Positions 41,324 through 51,586 of a stretch of DNA of 64,000 nt are shown here, in pieces. Source of the DNA: Bacillus sp. 2B10 (GTDB lineage: Bacteria > Pseudomonadota > Alphaproteobacteria > Sphingomonadales > Sphingomonadaceae); the NCBI GenBank assembly GCA_003946805.1, contig RPSH01000010.1:41310-105309 (forward strand), given 5' to 3'. A program made the position numbers and the translations under genes. The first letter of the stretch is position 1; each line of letters opens with the position of its first letter. Below the pieces are notes generated by a model. It saw nothing but the letters and a program-made list of their open reading frames with translations. It was not told the DNA's origin and ran no database searches.

Positions 41324-42225
41324 AGCGGCAGCGTTCCCGGCGCGAGGACCACGCTCAACTGGTCGAGCACATCGCGGTCGGCGTCGAGCCGGACCAGCGC
41401 CGCGCCGCGCCCGCCGGCGAACCCGTCCAGCCGGGCGCGGAACGCGGCATAGGCGTCGCGATACGCGGCCAGCAGCGCGGGCGTCACCGTCAGCGGAACC
41501 CCGCCGCCCTCGCCATCCTCGATCAGCACATCGCCCGTCAGGCCGGGGTGGAGCGAAGGATCGGCATCGTGCCGCCGCACCAGCTGCACCAGCAGCAACC
41601 GGTGGCGCAGCCGTCCCATCGCCTGCGTCACCGCATCGATCCCGGCGTCGTCCATGAAATCGGACACGACGACCACCAGCCCGCGGCGCAGCTTCATCGT
41701 CGCCAGCATATCGCACGCCGTGGCCAGATCGGTCCCGCCGCCGGGACGGGTCTGGGCCAGCATCTGCGCCGCGCGCACGATCCCCTGCCGTCCCGACAGG
41801 TTGCGGGCGCGGACCTCGATTCGCTCGGCCACGTCGATCAGCGTCACGGCATCGACCTGGTTCAACGCCACTGCCGCGATCGCGAGCGACGCGCGTAGCG
41901 CCGCCGCGATCCGGGGCTGCGGCTCGACGAACATGCTGCGCGACACGTCGGTCATCACATAGACCGGCAGATCCTGCCGTTCCTCGAACACCCGCACGAA
42001 CGTCTTGCCGAGACGGCGGTAGATGTTCCAGTCGATCGTACGCAGGTCATCGCCCGCGACATAGGGTTTGAAGTCGGCGAAATCGGAACCCTGCCCGCGC
42101 GCGAACGTCCGCTGATCGGCGAGCCGCCCGCCCTTCTGCGCCTGCGACACGCGCAGCGAAAAGGCATCGAGCCGCGCGAGAAAGCTCGGGTCGAACAGGT
42201 CGAGGAACGTGGGAACGACGGTCAT
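41320..42225 (-). CDS. DUF58 domain-containing protein
   Basis: 301 residues. It carries the DUF58 core FADFKPYVAGDDLRTIDWNIYRR near residues 48-70, followed by a VWA-like fold (YVMTDVSRSMFVEPQPRIA with a D-x-S-x-S MIDAS, then GGTDLATACDML and VVVVSDFMDDAG). DUF58 proteins are almost always encoded next to MoxR ATPases and are thought to be their substrates. The start overlaps the upstream gene stop by 1 nt and the end overlaps the BatA-like gene by 4 nt. No membrane helices are evident, so it should be cytoplasmic or peripheral. Confidence 0.9.
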   Translation of the reverse strand: MTVVPTFLDLFDPSFLARLDAFSLRVSQAQKGGRLADQRTFARGQGSDFADFKPYVAGDDLRTIDWNIYRRLGKTFVRVFEERQDLPVYVMTDVSRSMFVEPQPRIAAALRASLAIAAVALNQVDAVTLIDVAERIEVRARNLSGRQGIVRAAQMLAQTRPGGGTDLATACDMLATMKLRRGLVVVVSDFMDDAGIDAVTQAMGRLRHRLLLVQLVRRHDADPSLHPGLTGDVLIEDGEGGGVPLTVTPALLAAYRDAYAAFRARLDGFAGGRGAALVRLDADRDVLDQLSVVLAPGTLPL

Positions 42226-43700
42226 CAGCGTGCCTGTCCGTTGCGACGCAGGAAATAGTCGCGGACGATCCGGTCGTCATGCACGCCGGTTTCGCGGTGG
42301 ACCACGTCACCCGCCGTTCCGTTCTGCGTACCGCGATCCCCCGCCGTCACGACCGGCGCGGGCGCGCCGCGCGGGCGCGCCGGACGCAACATGCTGGTCG
42401 ACCGGCCCGGACCGGCCGCGCCGGAGACGCGATCATCCATCGGCACCGCCAGCATCAGCGCCGCCGCGCCGCGCGACCGCTTCAGCGCGTCGGCCCCGGT
42501 CGTGCCGCCACCCGAACCGGTCGAGCGCTGCCCGCCGTTTCGCGACTGGCCGGGTCGGCCGCCCTGGCCCCGCTTCGCCTGGTTCGCGTTGCCCGAGGGG
42601 GTGCGGCTCGCGCTGTTCGCCGCGGAAGGGCCAGCGCGGGTAGGCATGGCGGCCGCGGCCGCCGGGGACTGTTGCGACCCACCGGGCCGGGGCGCGGCCC
42701 GAGGCGGCGGCGATGGCGGCGCGCGGCCGGCAGGATTGGCGGTCCGGTCGCCCGCATCCGTCCGGTCGCCACCCGCATCGCGGTCGATGACGCCGCCGGG
42801 CTCGCCGGACTGCGGGCTGCCGGCGCCGCCCTTCGGCGCAGCACGCCCGCCCGGCGCGCCGGGACGGTCGCCCGCGCGCGACGCGGTATCGGCGGCGGTC
42901 GCCGGCCCCTGTCGCGGGGACACGCCTGCTTCCTTGCCGGCCGCGCCGGTACCCGCCCCGGACCGGCCACCGGGCGATCCGGCGGCGGACACGGAGTCGT
43001 CGGAGCGCCCGCCCGCCGACGGTGACCCGCCGGTTTCCACCCCGAAGACGCGCGCCGCCATGTCGCGGATCCGTTCCACGGCCGCGACGGCCGGGGGGGT
43101 CCGGGAATCGACGGCATCGGCGGAGCGGGCGTCGTGCAGACGCAGGTCGCCAACGTCCGTCTCACCCGCGTTGCCGACCAGCATCGCGGCCAGCACCAGC
43201 ACCGCCGCCCCGCCGGCCATGAGCACGACGTCGCGGCGGATCGGCGATCGTGCGGACGCCGGCAGTTCGACCCGCGCCGCCAGCGCATCGTCCAGCCACG
43301 GCATCGCTTCGTCGATCGCGGCCTGGCGATAGCCGTCGCGGCGGGGCAGCCCGGCGAACTCGTCGACCGTGCCGATGCGGTCGTTGGTCGCAAGCCGGCG
43401 GTCGAGCGTGGCGAGCGCATCCGCGCGGGCGACCCGCACCCGACGCTGCAGGATCGCGACGGCGATCGTGCCGACGGCGATCGCGAGCGCCGGCACTGCC
43501 AGCACCGACCACCCGGTCGCACGATAGCCCGACAGCGCACCAAGCAGCAGTACCGCCGACGCCAGCAGCGCCGTCGCGGCGGCGAGTCGCAAACCGGTGC
43601 GGATCGCGGCGCGCCGGGCGCGGCGCATCACGAAACGCCGCCCCTTGACCTCCAGCCTGTCCAGCGGAGATGCGACCGCCGCCTCGATATGCACGTTCAT
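42225..43700 (-). CDS. Membrane protein with Gly/Ala/Arg/Pro-rich low-complexity C-terminal half
   Basis: 491 residues. The first 160 residues contain two close helices (LAAATALLASAVLLLGAL and SVLAVPALAIAVGTIAVAIL), a soluble helical stretch (LATLDRRLATNDRIGTVDEF), and a third helix (VVLMAGGAAVLVLAAMLVG). From about residue 200 to 490 it is low complexity (Gly, Ala, Ser, Pro, Arg, Asp), for example GGTTGADALKRSRGAAALM near residue 410. The position between the aspartyl protease and DUF58 genes is often taken by a DUF4175/DUF4129-like membrane gene, but I do not recognise the family with certainty. The disordered tail presumably lies in the periplasm. Confidence 0.75.
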   Translation of the reverse strand: MNVHIEAAVASPLDRLEVKGRRFVMRRARRAAIRTGLRLAAATALLASAVLLLGALSGYRATGWSVLAVPALAIAVGTIAVAILQRRVRVARADALATLDRRLATNDRIGTVDEFAGLPRRDGYRQAAIDEAMPWLDDALAARVELPASARSPIRRDVVLMAGGAAVLVLAAMLVGNAGETDVGDLRLHDARSADAVDSRTPPAVAAVERIRDMAARVFGVETGGSPSAGGRSDDSVSAAGSPGGRSGAGTGAAGKEAGVSPRQGPATAADTASRAGDRPGAPGGRAAPKGGAGSPQSGEPGGVIDRDAGGDRTDAGDRTANPAGRAPPSPPPRAAPRPGGSQQSPAAAAAMPTRAGPSAANSASRTPSGNANQAKRGQGGRPGQSRNGGQRSTGSGGGTTGADALKRSRGAAALMLAVPMDDRVSGAAGPGRSTSMLRPARPRGAPAPVVTAGDRGTQNGTAGDVVHRETGVHDDRIVRDYFLRRNGQAR

Positions 43701-43785
43701 CCATCCCCTCGGGCGGGATCGTGAGCACCGCCGATCGTCAATCCTGACAGGTCAGCCTTGCACGAAGCTGTCGCTGGTCGACGGA

Positions 43786-44682
43786 TCAACGGGCAGGTGC
43801 CACCGGCGATGGCGGCTTGCGCAGGTGCAGTTCGCCACGCGGGAAATCAAGGGCATAGACCTGCAACGCCGCCAGCAGGTCCAGCCCGACGATCATCGTC
43901 GGCGGATCGCCCGCCTCGCCACCGCCCAGCCCGTCGGCGAAGACGACGCGGACGTTCCGGCCGATCGCCGGGCCGATCTTCACGCTGTCCATCGTCGCGA
44001 CCTGCGCCGCGCTGCCGCCGCCCGCCGCGCCGCGGATCTGGCCATAGGGCGCGAGCCGGGAATCGTCGGCTTCCCAGCCGATCGCGCGCAGGACGTCGCT
44101 GCCCGCGACGCTGCCCTGCGCGCCGGTGTCGATCAGTCCGCGGATCAGCACGCCGTTGAGCGTGACCGGCACGACCAGCCCTTCGCCGGGGACATATTCG
44201 CCGCGTACCGCGACGAATCCCGCCGGGGTCGGTCCCGACGGTTCGACCCGCACCTCGTCGCGCACGCCGTCGAACACGAGCCGCCGCCCTTCGAACAGGT
44301 CGACACCGGCGATCACCTGCGCATCGGTCGCGCCGATCGACGATACGCCGGGGATTTCCGCGTCGCGCAGGTCGAACAGGCGGTTGCCGAACCGCCCGAC
44401 GCGGTAGAGGCGAACCTCCTCCGCCCCCGCCACGCCGCGCACGCCGATCGTCCCGTCGGCGGGGACGAGGCCGAGCGCACGCGCGGCGTCGTCCCGCATG
44501 ATCGTGCTGCCGGCGGCGGTATCGATCACGACATCGACCGGCCTGCCGTCGATCGTCGCGACGACGACCGGGCGCCCCTTGCCGTCGCGGCGCATCGGTT
44601 CGGCGGCGGTCGACGCCACGGGCGGCGCGGCCGGCGGCGCGGCCTGTGCCATCACGGCGAGGGACATGACTATCGCGAGCAT
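43786..44682 (-). CDS. Exported two-lobed aspartyl protease (retropepsin/pepsin-like)
   Basis: 298 residues with a short signal peptide (MLAIVMSLAVMAQA). Both catalytic aspartate loops are visible: DVVIDTAAGSTIM near residue 53 and IRGLIDTGAQGSVAG near residue 183. This gives a single-chain enzyme with two retropepsin-like lobes. The first loop has DTA where the canonical motif is DTG, which retroviral-type family members tolerate. An exported protease inside a MoxR/VWA operon, with an M16 peptidase gene facing the operon, suggests envelope proteolysis. It starts 42 nt after the moxR stop. Confidence 0.82.
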   Translation of the reverse strand: MLAIVMSLAVMAQAAPPAAPPVASTAAEPMRRDGKGRPVVVATIDGRPVDVVIDTAAGSTIMRDDAARALGLVPADGTIGVRGVAGAEEVRLYRVGRFGNRLFDLRDAEIPGVSSIGATDAQVIAGVDLFEGRRLVFDGVRDEVRVEPSGPTPAGFVAVRGEYVPGEGLVVPVTLNGVLIRGLIDTGAQGSVAGSDVLRAIGWEADDSRLAPYGQIRGAAGGGSAAQVATMDSVKIGPAIGRNVRVVFADGLGGGEAGDPPTMIVGLDLLAALQVYALDFPRGELHLRKPPSPVAPAR

Positions 44683-44724
44683 CGGCCCACTCCTTCGTAC
44701 AGAAAACGGCCGCCGGGCGGCGGA

Positions 44725-45747
<1,023 letters not shown>

Positions 45748-45824
45748 CTTGTCCCTGTCGGTCGAGAATCGCGGGCGGCCATCCTGCCACCGCAAACTTG
45801 CACCAGGCTGGCAGGATGGCCGCG

Positions 45825-46496
45825 TCAGGCGATGGCGAGGCGATAGCCGACGCCGCGCACCGCCACGATGCGGACGGTGCCGGTGCGGTGGATGAGGTTG
45901 TGGCGCAGGCGCGAAATCTGCGATTCGAGCGAGTTGGCGTTGACCAGATTGTCATAGCCGTAGACGCGCGCCTCCAGCGTCTGGCGCTGGACCAGCGCGC
46001 CCGGGCGGGCCATCAGCTCGGCCAGCACCAGCGCCTCTGTCCGGCGCAGCACCAGCGGTTCGTCGTCGACGTAGAACGCGCCGGTATCGGCGTCGTGGGT
46101 GAGGCGGCCGAACCGGCGCACCTCATGCTCGGTCGGCATGATCCGCCGCAGCGCGTTGCGGATGCGCGCAAGCAGCTCGCGCGGTTCGAACGGCTTGCCG
46201 ATATAGTCGACCGCGCCCAGTTCGAGCCCGGCGATCCGGTCGTCCACCCCCGCCAGCGCGGTCAGCAGCAGGAAACGCTGCGTGGCGCCCCGCCGTCGCG
46301 ATTCGGCGATCAGGTCGGCACCCTCGCCGTCGGGCAGCATCCGGTCGAGGATCACGAGGTCGAAGGCGTTGGTCGCCAGCGCCTCGCGCGCCATGTCGAG
46401 GCTGTCGGCGAGGTCGACGACATAGCCGTTGCGACGGAGATAGGCTCCGGTCGTCTCGGCTACGTCCAAATCGTCCTCGACGATCAGCAATCGCAT
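45825..46496 (-). CDS. OmpR-family response regulator heading the MoxR operon
   Basis: 223 residues. The receiver domain has the acidic pair E-D-D at positions 7-9, phosphoacceptor Asp51 in VILDRMLPDG, Thr79 and Lys101 in YIGKPFEPRE. The winged-helix output domain ends with LESQISRLRHNLIHRTG and IVAVRGVGYRLAIA. There is no adjacent kinase. It is the first gene of the leftward MoxR/protease/VWA/TPR set and begins 60 nt after a TonB receptor gene. The unpaired histidine kinase at 27,322-28,809 is the closest candidate partner; this is inferred from proximity only. Confidence 0.9.
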   Translation of the reverse strand: MRLLIVEDDLDVAETTGAYLRRNGYVVDLADSLDMAREALATNAFDLVILDRMLPDGEGADLIAESRRRGATQRFLLLTALAGVDDRIAGLELGAVDYIGKPFEPRELLARIRNALRRIMPTEHEVRRFGRLTHDADTGAFYVDDEPLVLRRTEALVLAELMARPGALVQRQTLEARVYGYDNLVNANSLESQISRLRHNLIHRTGTVRIVAVRGVGYRLAIA

Positions 46497-46556
46497 TATC
46501 CGCCGTCTCCCTGCCGCGCCCCGGCGAGCGACGGCAATGGATCGGCGGAGAATGGT

Positions 46557-49500
46557 TTAAAAGACATATTCGACCTGGAACATCACGGTTCGCCCCTCGA
46601 TATTGTAGCGAACGGTATCGTAGGGCCGTCCCTGCACCACCGTAAAGGGCGGCTTCGCATCGAGGATGTTGCGGCTCGCCAGGTTGAAGGTGAAGCGCTC
46701 GTGCGTCTTGAGCGAGGCCGTCAGGTCGAAGACGGTGTAGGGCGACACGCGAAAGGCCCGCGGGAAGCCGTTCTCGGTGTTGTTGAGCAGGCCGGCGGCA
46801 TAGTCAACGAGATAGTCGTTGGTATAGGCCGGGGTGTGATAGCCCCACAGCGTCGCCGACAGCTTGCCGCGGGCATAGGTGAGCGATCCGACGAGGCGAT
46901 AATCGTCCGGCCCCTGCAACTTGCCCAGCGTATCCACCGGGACCGACCCCGGCAGCGCGCGGCTTTCGGACTTCAGATTGTCGACCACCGTCAGGCGCGG
47001 TTCGAAATTGCCGATGCCGGTCATCAGGAAATAGCTGATCTCGTAGGTCATCGACCGGTATTCGGAACCGATCAGGTTGATGGTGCGGCTGCGGAACTGG
47101 GTGATCCGGCCATCGGGACCACGCGGGAAGAACTGCTCGAGCAGATAATATTCCGCCGGCCGCACGATCTTCGCCACGTCGTCCGCGCGGGCGAACTGGT
47201 TGCGGATGACGGTGCGGTTGTAGGTCGCGCTGGCGTTCAGCCCCTGCAGCGCACCGCCGGGCGGCTGCCATGCCAGCGTGAAGCTTTCCTGCCGCGACGT
47301 CTGCGGCAGCAGGTCGGGGTTCGGCGAGACGAAGGCGGGCACGCGGTAGGTGATGCCCGGATTGCGCGGATCGCCGGTGATGACGACGTCGCGCAGCCGC
47401 TGCGACGCGTCCGGGCGGAACAGCTGGGTGAAGGGCGGCGGCTGGAACCCGCGGCCCCATTTCGCGAGGATCGTCACCCCCTCGACCGGCTGATAGTTGA
47501 GGCCGAACGACGGCGTGAAGCGCGTGAATTCGTTGCGCCCGAAGCGCAGCGGCACGCCCGGCCTGAAGGGAACGTCGCCGACCGTGCCGATCGGGCCGTC
47601 GATGCGACTGGTGTCGCGACGCCCGGCGAGGTTGAAGGTCAGCGCATGGGCCAGCGGCAGGTCGTAGCCATTGCCGAGGATCGGCAGGCTGACCTCGGCA
47701 AAGAATGCGTAGCGGCTGCGCGACCCTGCGGCGCCGGTCACCGCGTTGATCTCCCGGCTGTTCGCGCCGTCGTCGTTATATTCGCCACCGATGGCATAGC
47801 TGAGCGGACCGGCGGGCAGGTTCATCAGGCGGCCGGTCAGGCGCGCCTCGACCTGTTCGGCGCGCGACGAGCGGTCCTCGCTGTCATACTGGTAGAAGAA
47901 GTCGCGGATGCTGCCGCCGGGGCCGTCCCCCGACGTCTTGAAGGGATTGAAGGCCACGGCAGGATCGGTGCTGGTCAGCGCCCGGCACTGCCGGTCGAAG
48001 ATCGCGCGCCGCCGCGTGAGCGCATCGCCGGTCAGCAGCCCGCTGTCGATCTCGAAGTCGGTGCAGGTGAAGGTGCCGGGATTGGTCGTGCTCTCGGCGA
48101 TGCCTATGATCGATCCGAGCTGCGAACCACTAGCCTTCGTCTTCGATTGCGACGTCGTATAGATCGCCGTGAGCCGCGTATTCTTGTTGAAGTCGTACGT
48201 CAGTCCGGCGTTGACGTTCCACTGTTCCGCCGTGTTCCGGATCGTGCTCGGCGTGACGATGCCCCTTCTCGCCTCGTCCTGCGGAAAATAGTTGACCTGT
48301 ACGCCGGGGCTGAACCCGTCCGGATCGAGCTCATAGGCGGCGAACGGATTATAATATTGTCCGGGGGCCAGCGTCACGGTCAGACCCCGCCCGCCATCCT
48401 CTTCCTGAACGTTCGTGCCGCGACTGTACAAGGCGTTGGCGAAGAACTTCAGCCGTCCGGTGATGTTCTGATCGAGGTTCAGCGTGAAGCCCAGCGTGTC
48501 GCTCAGTGGCCCGGCCAGCCGTGGAATGTAATCGCGCAGCCGGTCCGGCCCGACCACGACGAACTGGTCGGCCGTCGGCCGGGTGCCGGCGCCCGGGCCC
48601 GGCGTAAGATAGCGGTAGGCATATACGAACTCACCGGTGTCCGGATCGAACGCGCCGCTGCTGTTGTCGATGATACCGGGTTGCAGGCCGTTGGCCACCG
48701 ATCGCTGGTTGAAATACGGATCGCCGCCGAACAGGGCGGAGTAGTCCTCGGTTACATAGCCGGTCTTGCTGTTCACGACCGGCTTCTGCCGCTGGAAGTC
48801 CGCCGTGCCGGAAATGCTGCCGCTGCCCCACGCGAAGCCGGCATAGGCGTTGAACCGTGCCGAATCCCGGCCGTTGTTCGAGAACTGCGCCTGGCTGCCC
48901 AGGGTAACGCCGCGATAGTCCTTGCGCAGGATGAAGTTGATGACACCGGTCATGGCATCGGCGCCGTAGACCGCGGCGGCGCCGCTCGGGATGATCTCCA
49001 CCCGCTCGATCGCGCTCAGCGGGATGCCGTTGAGGTTGACGAAACCGTCCTCGATGCCGGCGGCGCCCGCCATGCGACGGCCGTTGACCAGCACCAGCGT
49101 ATTGCTCGCGCCCGCCCCGAACAGGTTCGCCGCCGACACGCCGAGCGACCCCAGCTTGGAGACGGAGGACTGGCCGGAACGGTTCGACAGCGGGCCACTG
49201 TTGCGCTCGTTCGTCACCGCGCCGATCGTCGCCACGTTCTGCGGCAGGGTGCGGATGAGATCCTCGACCGAGGTGACGCCGCGCCGCTTGATCTCCTCGC
49301 GGTCGATCACGACCTTCTTCGACGTCACGTCGCCATCGTACAGGCGGCTTCCGGTGACCTCGATCGTATTTTCGGGAGAATCCCCCGCCACCGGCGGCGC
49401 GTCGGCATTGGCGTCTGCCGGCTCGATCACCGTGTCCTGCGTCGAAACCTGCTCCTCCGCAGCGGCTCTCGCCTTCTGCCGGTCATCCTGCCCTTCCGCA

Positions 49501-49604
49501 CCGGCCTGCACCGACGACGGCGACTGCTGCGCACCGGCGACGCCGGACAATCCGATGGCCGACACCGCGGCCAGCAGCGCGAATTTTGATCGGAATGCTC
49601 TCAC
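46557..49604 (-). CDS. TonB-dependent receptor (oar/catecholate-like plug, ligand unknown)
   Basis: 1,015 residues from GTG 49,604, just before the signal sequence FRSKFALLAAVSAIGLSGVAGAQ; an ATG 90 nt upstream is in frame but adds an unlikely tail. A Gln/Ala/Asp-rich linker leads to the TonB-box-like TIEVTGSRL. The plug has SVEDLIRTLPQNVATIG, NTLVLVNGRRMAG and IERVEIIPSGAAAVYGADAM. The barrel ends in VMFQVEYVF, a proper outer-membrane terminal Phe. This receptor class is common in sphingomonads and Xanthomonadaceae. It lies directly upstream of the regulator-MoxR operon on the same strand, suggesting a functional link to peptide or siderophore uptake. Confidence 0.88.
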   Translation of the reverse strand: MRAFRSKFALLAAVSAIGLSGVAGAQQSPSSVQAGAEGQDDRQKARAAAEEQVSTQDTVIEPADANADAPPVAGDSPENTIEVTGSRLYDGDVTSKKVVIDREEIKRRGVTSVEDLIRTLPQNVATIGAVTNERNSGPLSNRSGQSSVSKLGSLGVSAANLFGAGASNTLVLVNGRRMAGAAGIEDGFVNLNGIPLSAIERVEIIPSGAAAVYGADAMTGVINFILRKDYRGVTLGSQAQFSNNGRDSARFNAYAGFAWGSGSISGTADFQRQKPVVNSKTGYVTEDYSALFGGDPYFNQRSVANGLQPGIIDNSSGAFDPDTGEFVYAYRYLTPGPGAGTRPTADQFVVVGPDRLRDYIPRLAGPLSDTLGFTLNLDQNITGRLKFFANALYSRGTNVQEEDGGRGLTVTLAPGQYYNPFAAYELDPDGFSPGVQVNYFPQDEARRGIVTPSTIRNTAEQWNVNAGLTYDFNKNTRLTAIYTTSQSKTKASGSQLGSIIGIAESTTNPGTFTCTDFEIDSGLLTGDALTRRRAIFDRQCRALTSTDPAVAFNPFKTSGDGPGGSIRDFFYQYDSEDRSSRAEQVEARLTGRLMNLPAGPLSYAIGGEYNDDGANSREINAVTGAAGSRSRYAFFAEVSLPILGNGYDLPLAHALTFNLAGRRDTSRIDGPIGTVGDVPFRPGVPLRFGRNEFTRFTPSFGLNYQPVEGVTILAKWGRGFQPPPFTQLFRPDASQRLRDVVITGDPRNPGITYRVPAFVSPNPDLLPQTSRQESFTLAWQPPGGALQGLNASATYNRTVIRNQFARADDVAKIVRPAEYYLLEQFFPRGPDGRITQFRSRTINLIGSEYRSMTYEISYFLMTGIGNFEPRLTVVDNLKSESRALPGSVPVDTLGKLQGPDDYRLVGSLTYARGKLSATLWGYHTPAYTNDYLVDYAAGLLNNTENGFPRAFRVSPYTVFDLTASLKTHERFTFNLASRNILDAKPPFTVVQGRPYDTVRYNIEGRTVMFQVEYVF

Positions 49605-49855
49605 CGGTGCGTTTCCCCCATGACCGGTCGTCTCGTATCGGCGATCGCTCGCTGCCCGCTCCTTTTTGGAGTCGATGACAGCACCGGCGAGCAAGACCGA
49701 ACGTCGATCGGACCAGTCGTTGTTCCCGTGAAAGAATTATGACGGCAAGCTTGCACGAACCTTGCCAATATTCGGGCGACCTGCTGCCCGCTTTCTGGAT
49801 CGCCTTGAGCTGGAAAGATCAAGTCATGAAGGAGGACCGGCAAGTGGAGCGAGCG

Positions 49856-50384
49856 ATGAAAAGGTCGAAGTTTTCGAAAGACTTCGTCCATGACCAACTT
49901 GCGACAGTACCAGAGCTGCATATCCCGACGGCGGTAGATATCTTCAGCCGGTTCTCGCCGGCGGTGCTGCCAAGGTTCCGCTTCCGGGCGCGGGACGACG
50001 TGGAGGTGCTCAAGCGGGTGAGCGGCGAGAGGGGCCATCCGGCATTGATCCGCGTTGACCAGGACAGCGAGTTCCTCTTGCGCGACCCGAATCTGTGAGC
50101 CTGCGCCCGCGGGGTCACGCTCGACTTCAGCCGGCCCGGCAAACCGACGGACAACGCGTTCATCGCGTCCTTCACTAGCCTGCGACGGCCGGGGGCACGT
50201 TCCGGGGGAGTGTCTGAACCAGCATCGGTTCATGAGCCTCGACGACGCGGTCCGAAAATGCGAGGCTTGGCGCGGAGACTACAACGAGGTGCGACCGCAT
50301 AGCGCCATCGGCCACAAGACGCCGATATCGCTGGTGAACCGGTCAGCGGCACATGGCCCGCTGCTGCCGGCAGATGCTGGATGA
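49856..50384 (+). mobile_element. IS3-family insertion sequence remnant (internal deletion plus frameshifts)
   Basis: MKRSKFS at 49,856 matches the usual OrfA start of IS3-group elements but runs straight into OrfB sequence (KDFVHDQLATVPEL, RFRFRARDDVEVLKRVSGE, ALIRVDQDSEFLLRD). The frame stops at 50,098. OrfB continues as GVTLDFSRPGKPTDNAF, then shifts to ECLNQHRFMSLDDAVRKCEA and RGDYNEVRPHSAIGHKTP. The first two DDE aspartates are visible (MDFVHD-equivalent KDFVHD, and RVDQ), while the catalytic Glu of the FIESF motif is replaced (FIASFT). Terminal inverted repeats were not found. It is a dead relic. Confidence 0.8.
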
Positions 50385-50540
50385 CGACCAGCCAATTGGT
50401 CCAAGAATGGGGAGCAGCTTATCGGGGCCGGTCTGGACCCGTTCCGGCAGTTCACCGTCGGGTTCGCGCAACAGCGCACGCGGCACGAAACGAACGTCCA
50501 GCCTGCATTGTGCTCGCCCCACGCAGATCGACATTCAGGC

Positions 50541-50621
50541 CGTACCCCCGCGCAGGCGGGGGTCCAGAGTAACGGCAGGGCGACATTCGTGGCTCTGGAC
50601 CCCCGCCTGCGCGGGGGTACG
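50541..50621. repeat. Perfect 29-bp inverted repeat, REP-like (GTACCCCCGCGCAGGCGGGGG type)
   Basis: Positions 50541-50569 are the exact reverse complement of 50593-50621, with a 23-nt loop. Each arm is itself a hairpin (CCCCCGC/GCGGGGG). The motif matches the elements at 60421-60511 except for the hairpin G/C content. This is the organisation of paired REP units (BIME-like) seen widely in sphingomonads. It lies between the IS3 remnant and the aminoglycoside phosphotransferase-like gene. Confidence 0.85.
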
Positions 50622-50683
50622 TGAACCAGAAAGGCTCCTGATCCTGCTGGATGGCGCTCCAATTCGCTGAATGTCGATCGGCC

Positions 50684-51487
50684 CTAGAACAACTCGTCCA
50701 GCAGCAGATGGAACGCCATTCGCGCCCCATCGGGCTCCGCCACCCCATAGGTCACGAACATCCGCGCCACCAACGCGTCGTCGAACGCGCCCAGACAGTT
50801 CGCGAGGATCGCGAGATCCTGATAGCGGTCGGCGATCCCGACCCGCCCCAGATCGATGCAGCCGGTCACCTCACCGTCCTGCAGCAGCAGATTGTCGAGC
50901 GAGAAGTCGCCATGGGTCACCACCGGGTCGGCCGGCAGAGGCAGATGCCCTTGCAGCGCGTCCCACACCTGCTGCGCGCTCCATCCGGCCCGCGCATCGT
51001 CGAAATCCGCTTCATCGACCAGCTCGGCATCGATCCGCACCTGCGCCAGATGCAGCCGGTGCCCCGCATCGAACGGACAATGCGCCACGGGAATCGCATG
51101 CAGTCGCCGCAGGAACCCTGCCAGCGCGTCGACCACCGCCCCGCGTTGTTCGGGCGCCCGGTCGAGCAACTGCCACGCGGTTTCCCCGGCCAGCGCCGTC
51201 GTCAGCAGCCATGCCGCATCCGGCAGCGCTACGAACGCGACCAGGTCTGGCACCGGCACATATGCCGCCAGCCAGCGCAGCCGCACCATCTCCGCGACGA
51301 TCTCGTCGGCGACTACGCCCGTCCCGTGCTTCAGGAACAGGTCGGGCGCATCCGCACGACCGGAAAGGCGATAGACCGCCCCGCCCGATTCGCCGACATG
51401 GTCGCGCGCCCAATGATAGCCGCGCACCGCCTCGGCGATCCCGGCCGGCATCGTGACCGGCGCGCACGCCACTTCCCGTTCCGCCAC
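50684..51487 (-). CDS. APH(3')-like aminoglycoside O-phosphotransferase
   Basis: 267 residues, matching the 260-270 of APH(3') enzymes. The kinase signatures are the nucleotide-lobe lysine in LFLKHG near residue 52, Brenner motif VVTHGDFSLDNLLL near 190 (catalytic Asp in HGD), the metal-binding loop GCIDLGRVGIADRYQD near 208, and the C-terminal FHLLLDELF typical of APH(3')-I/II/III. The position of PFDAGHRL also agrees. It would phosphorylate the 3'-hydroxyl of kanamycin/neomycin-class drugs; the actual spectrum is not readable. It is flanked by a REP-like palindrome and an IS3 relic on one side and ompA on the other, but shows no obvious shift in base composition. Confidence 0.8.
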   Translation of the reverse strand: MAEREVACAPVTMPAGIAEAVRGYHWARDHVGESGGAVYRLSGRADAPDLFLKHGTGVVADEIVAEMVRLRWLAAYVPVPDLVAFVALPDAAWLLTTALAGETAWQLLDRAPEQRGAVVDALAGFLRRLHAIPVAHCPFDAGHRLHLAQVRIDAELVDEADFDDARAGWSAQQVWDALQGHLPLPADPVVTHGDFSLDNLLLQDGEVTGCIDLGRVGIADRYQDLAILANCLGAFDDALVARMFVTYGVAEPDGARMAFHLLLDELF

Positions 51488-51523
51488 TGCCTGCTCCGAC
51501 TGTCGATCGTCCCCCCGCCAAAC

Positions 51524-51558
51524 AAACGAAAAGGGAGGCCGGTTGCCCGACCTCCCTT
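51524..51558 (-). terminator. Rho-independent terminator after the OmpA-like gene
   Basis: On the leftward strand AAGGGAGGTCGG (51558-51547) pairs with CCGGCCTCCCTT (51542-51531) around a 4-nt loop, with one G-U pair, followed by the T-rich run TTTTCGTTTG (51532-51523). It is 29 nt past the stop of the OmpA-like gene. Confidence 0.85.
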
Positions 51559-51586
51559 CCGAAATTCTGCTTCGTGAGAAGCTGAA

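Noticed and set aside
45798..49589. A 1,263-codon open frame on the + strand
   Set aside because: Antisense to the response regulator and TonB receptor; no domain signatures.
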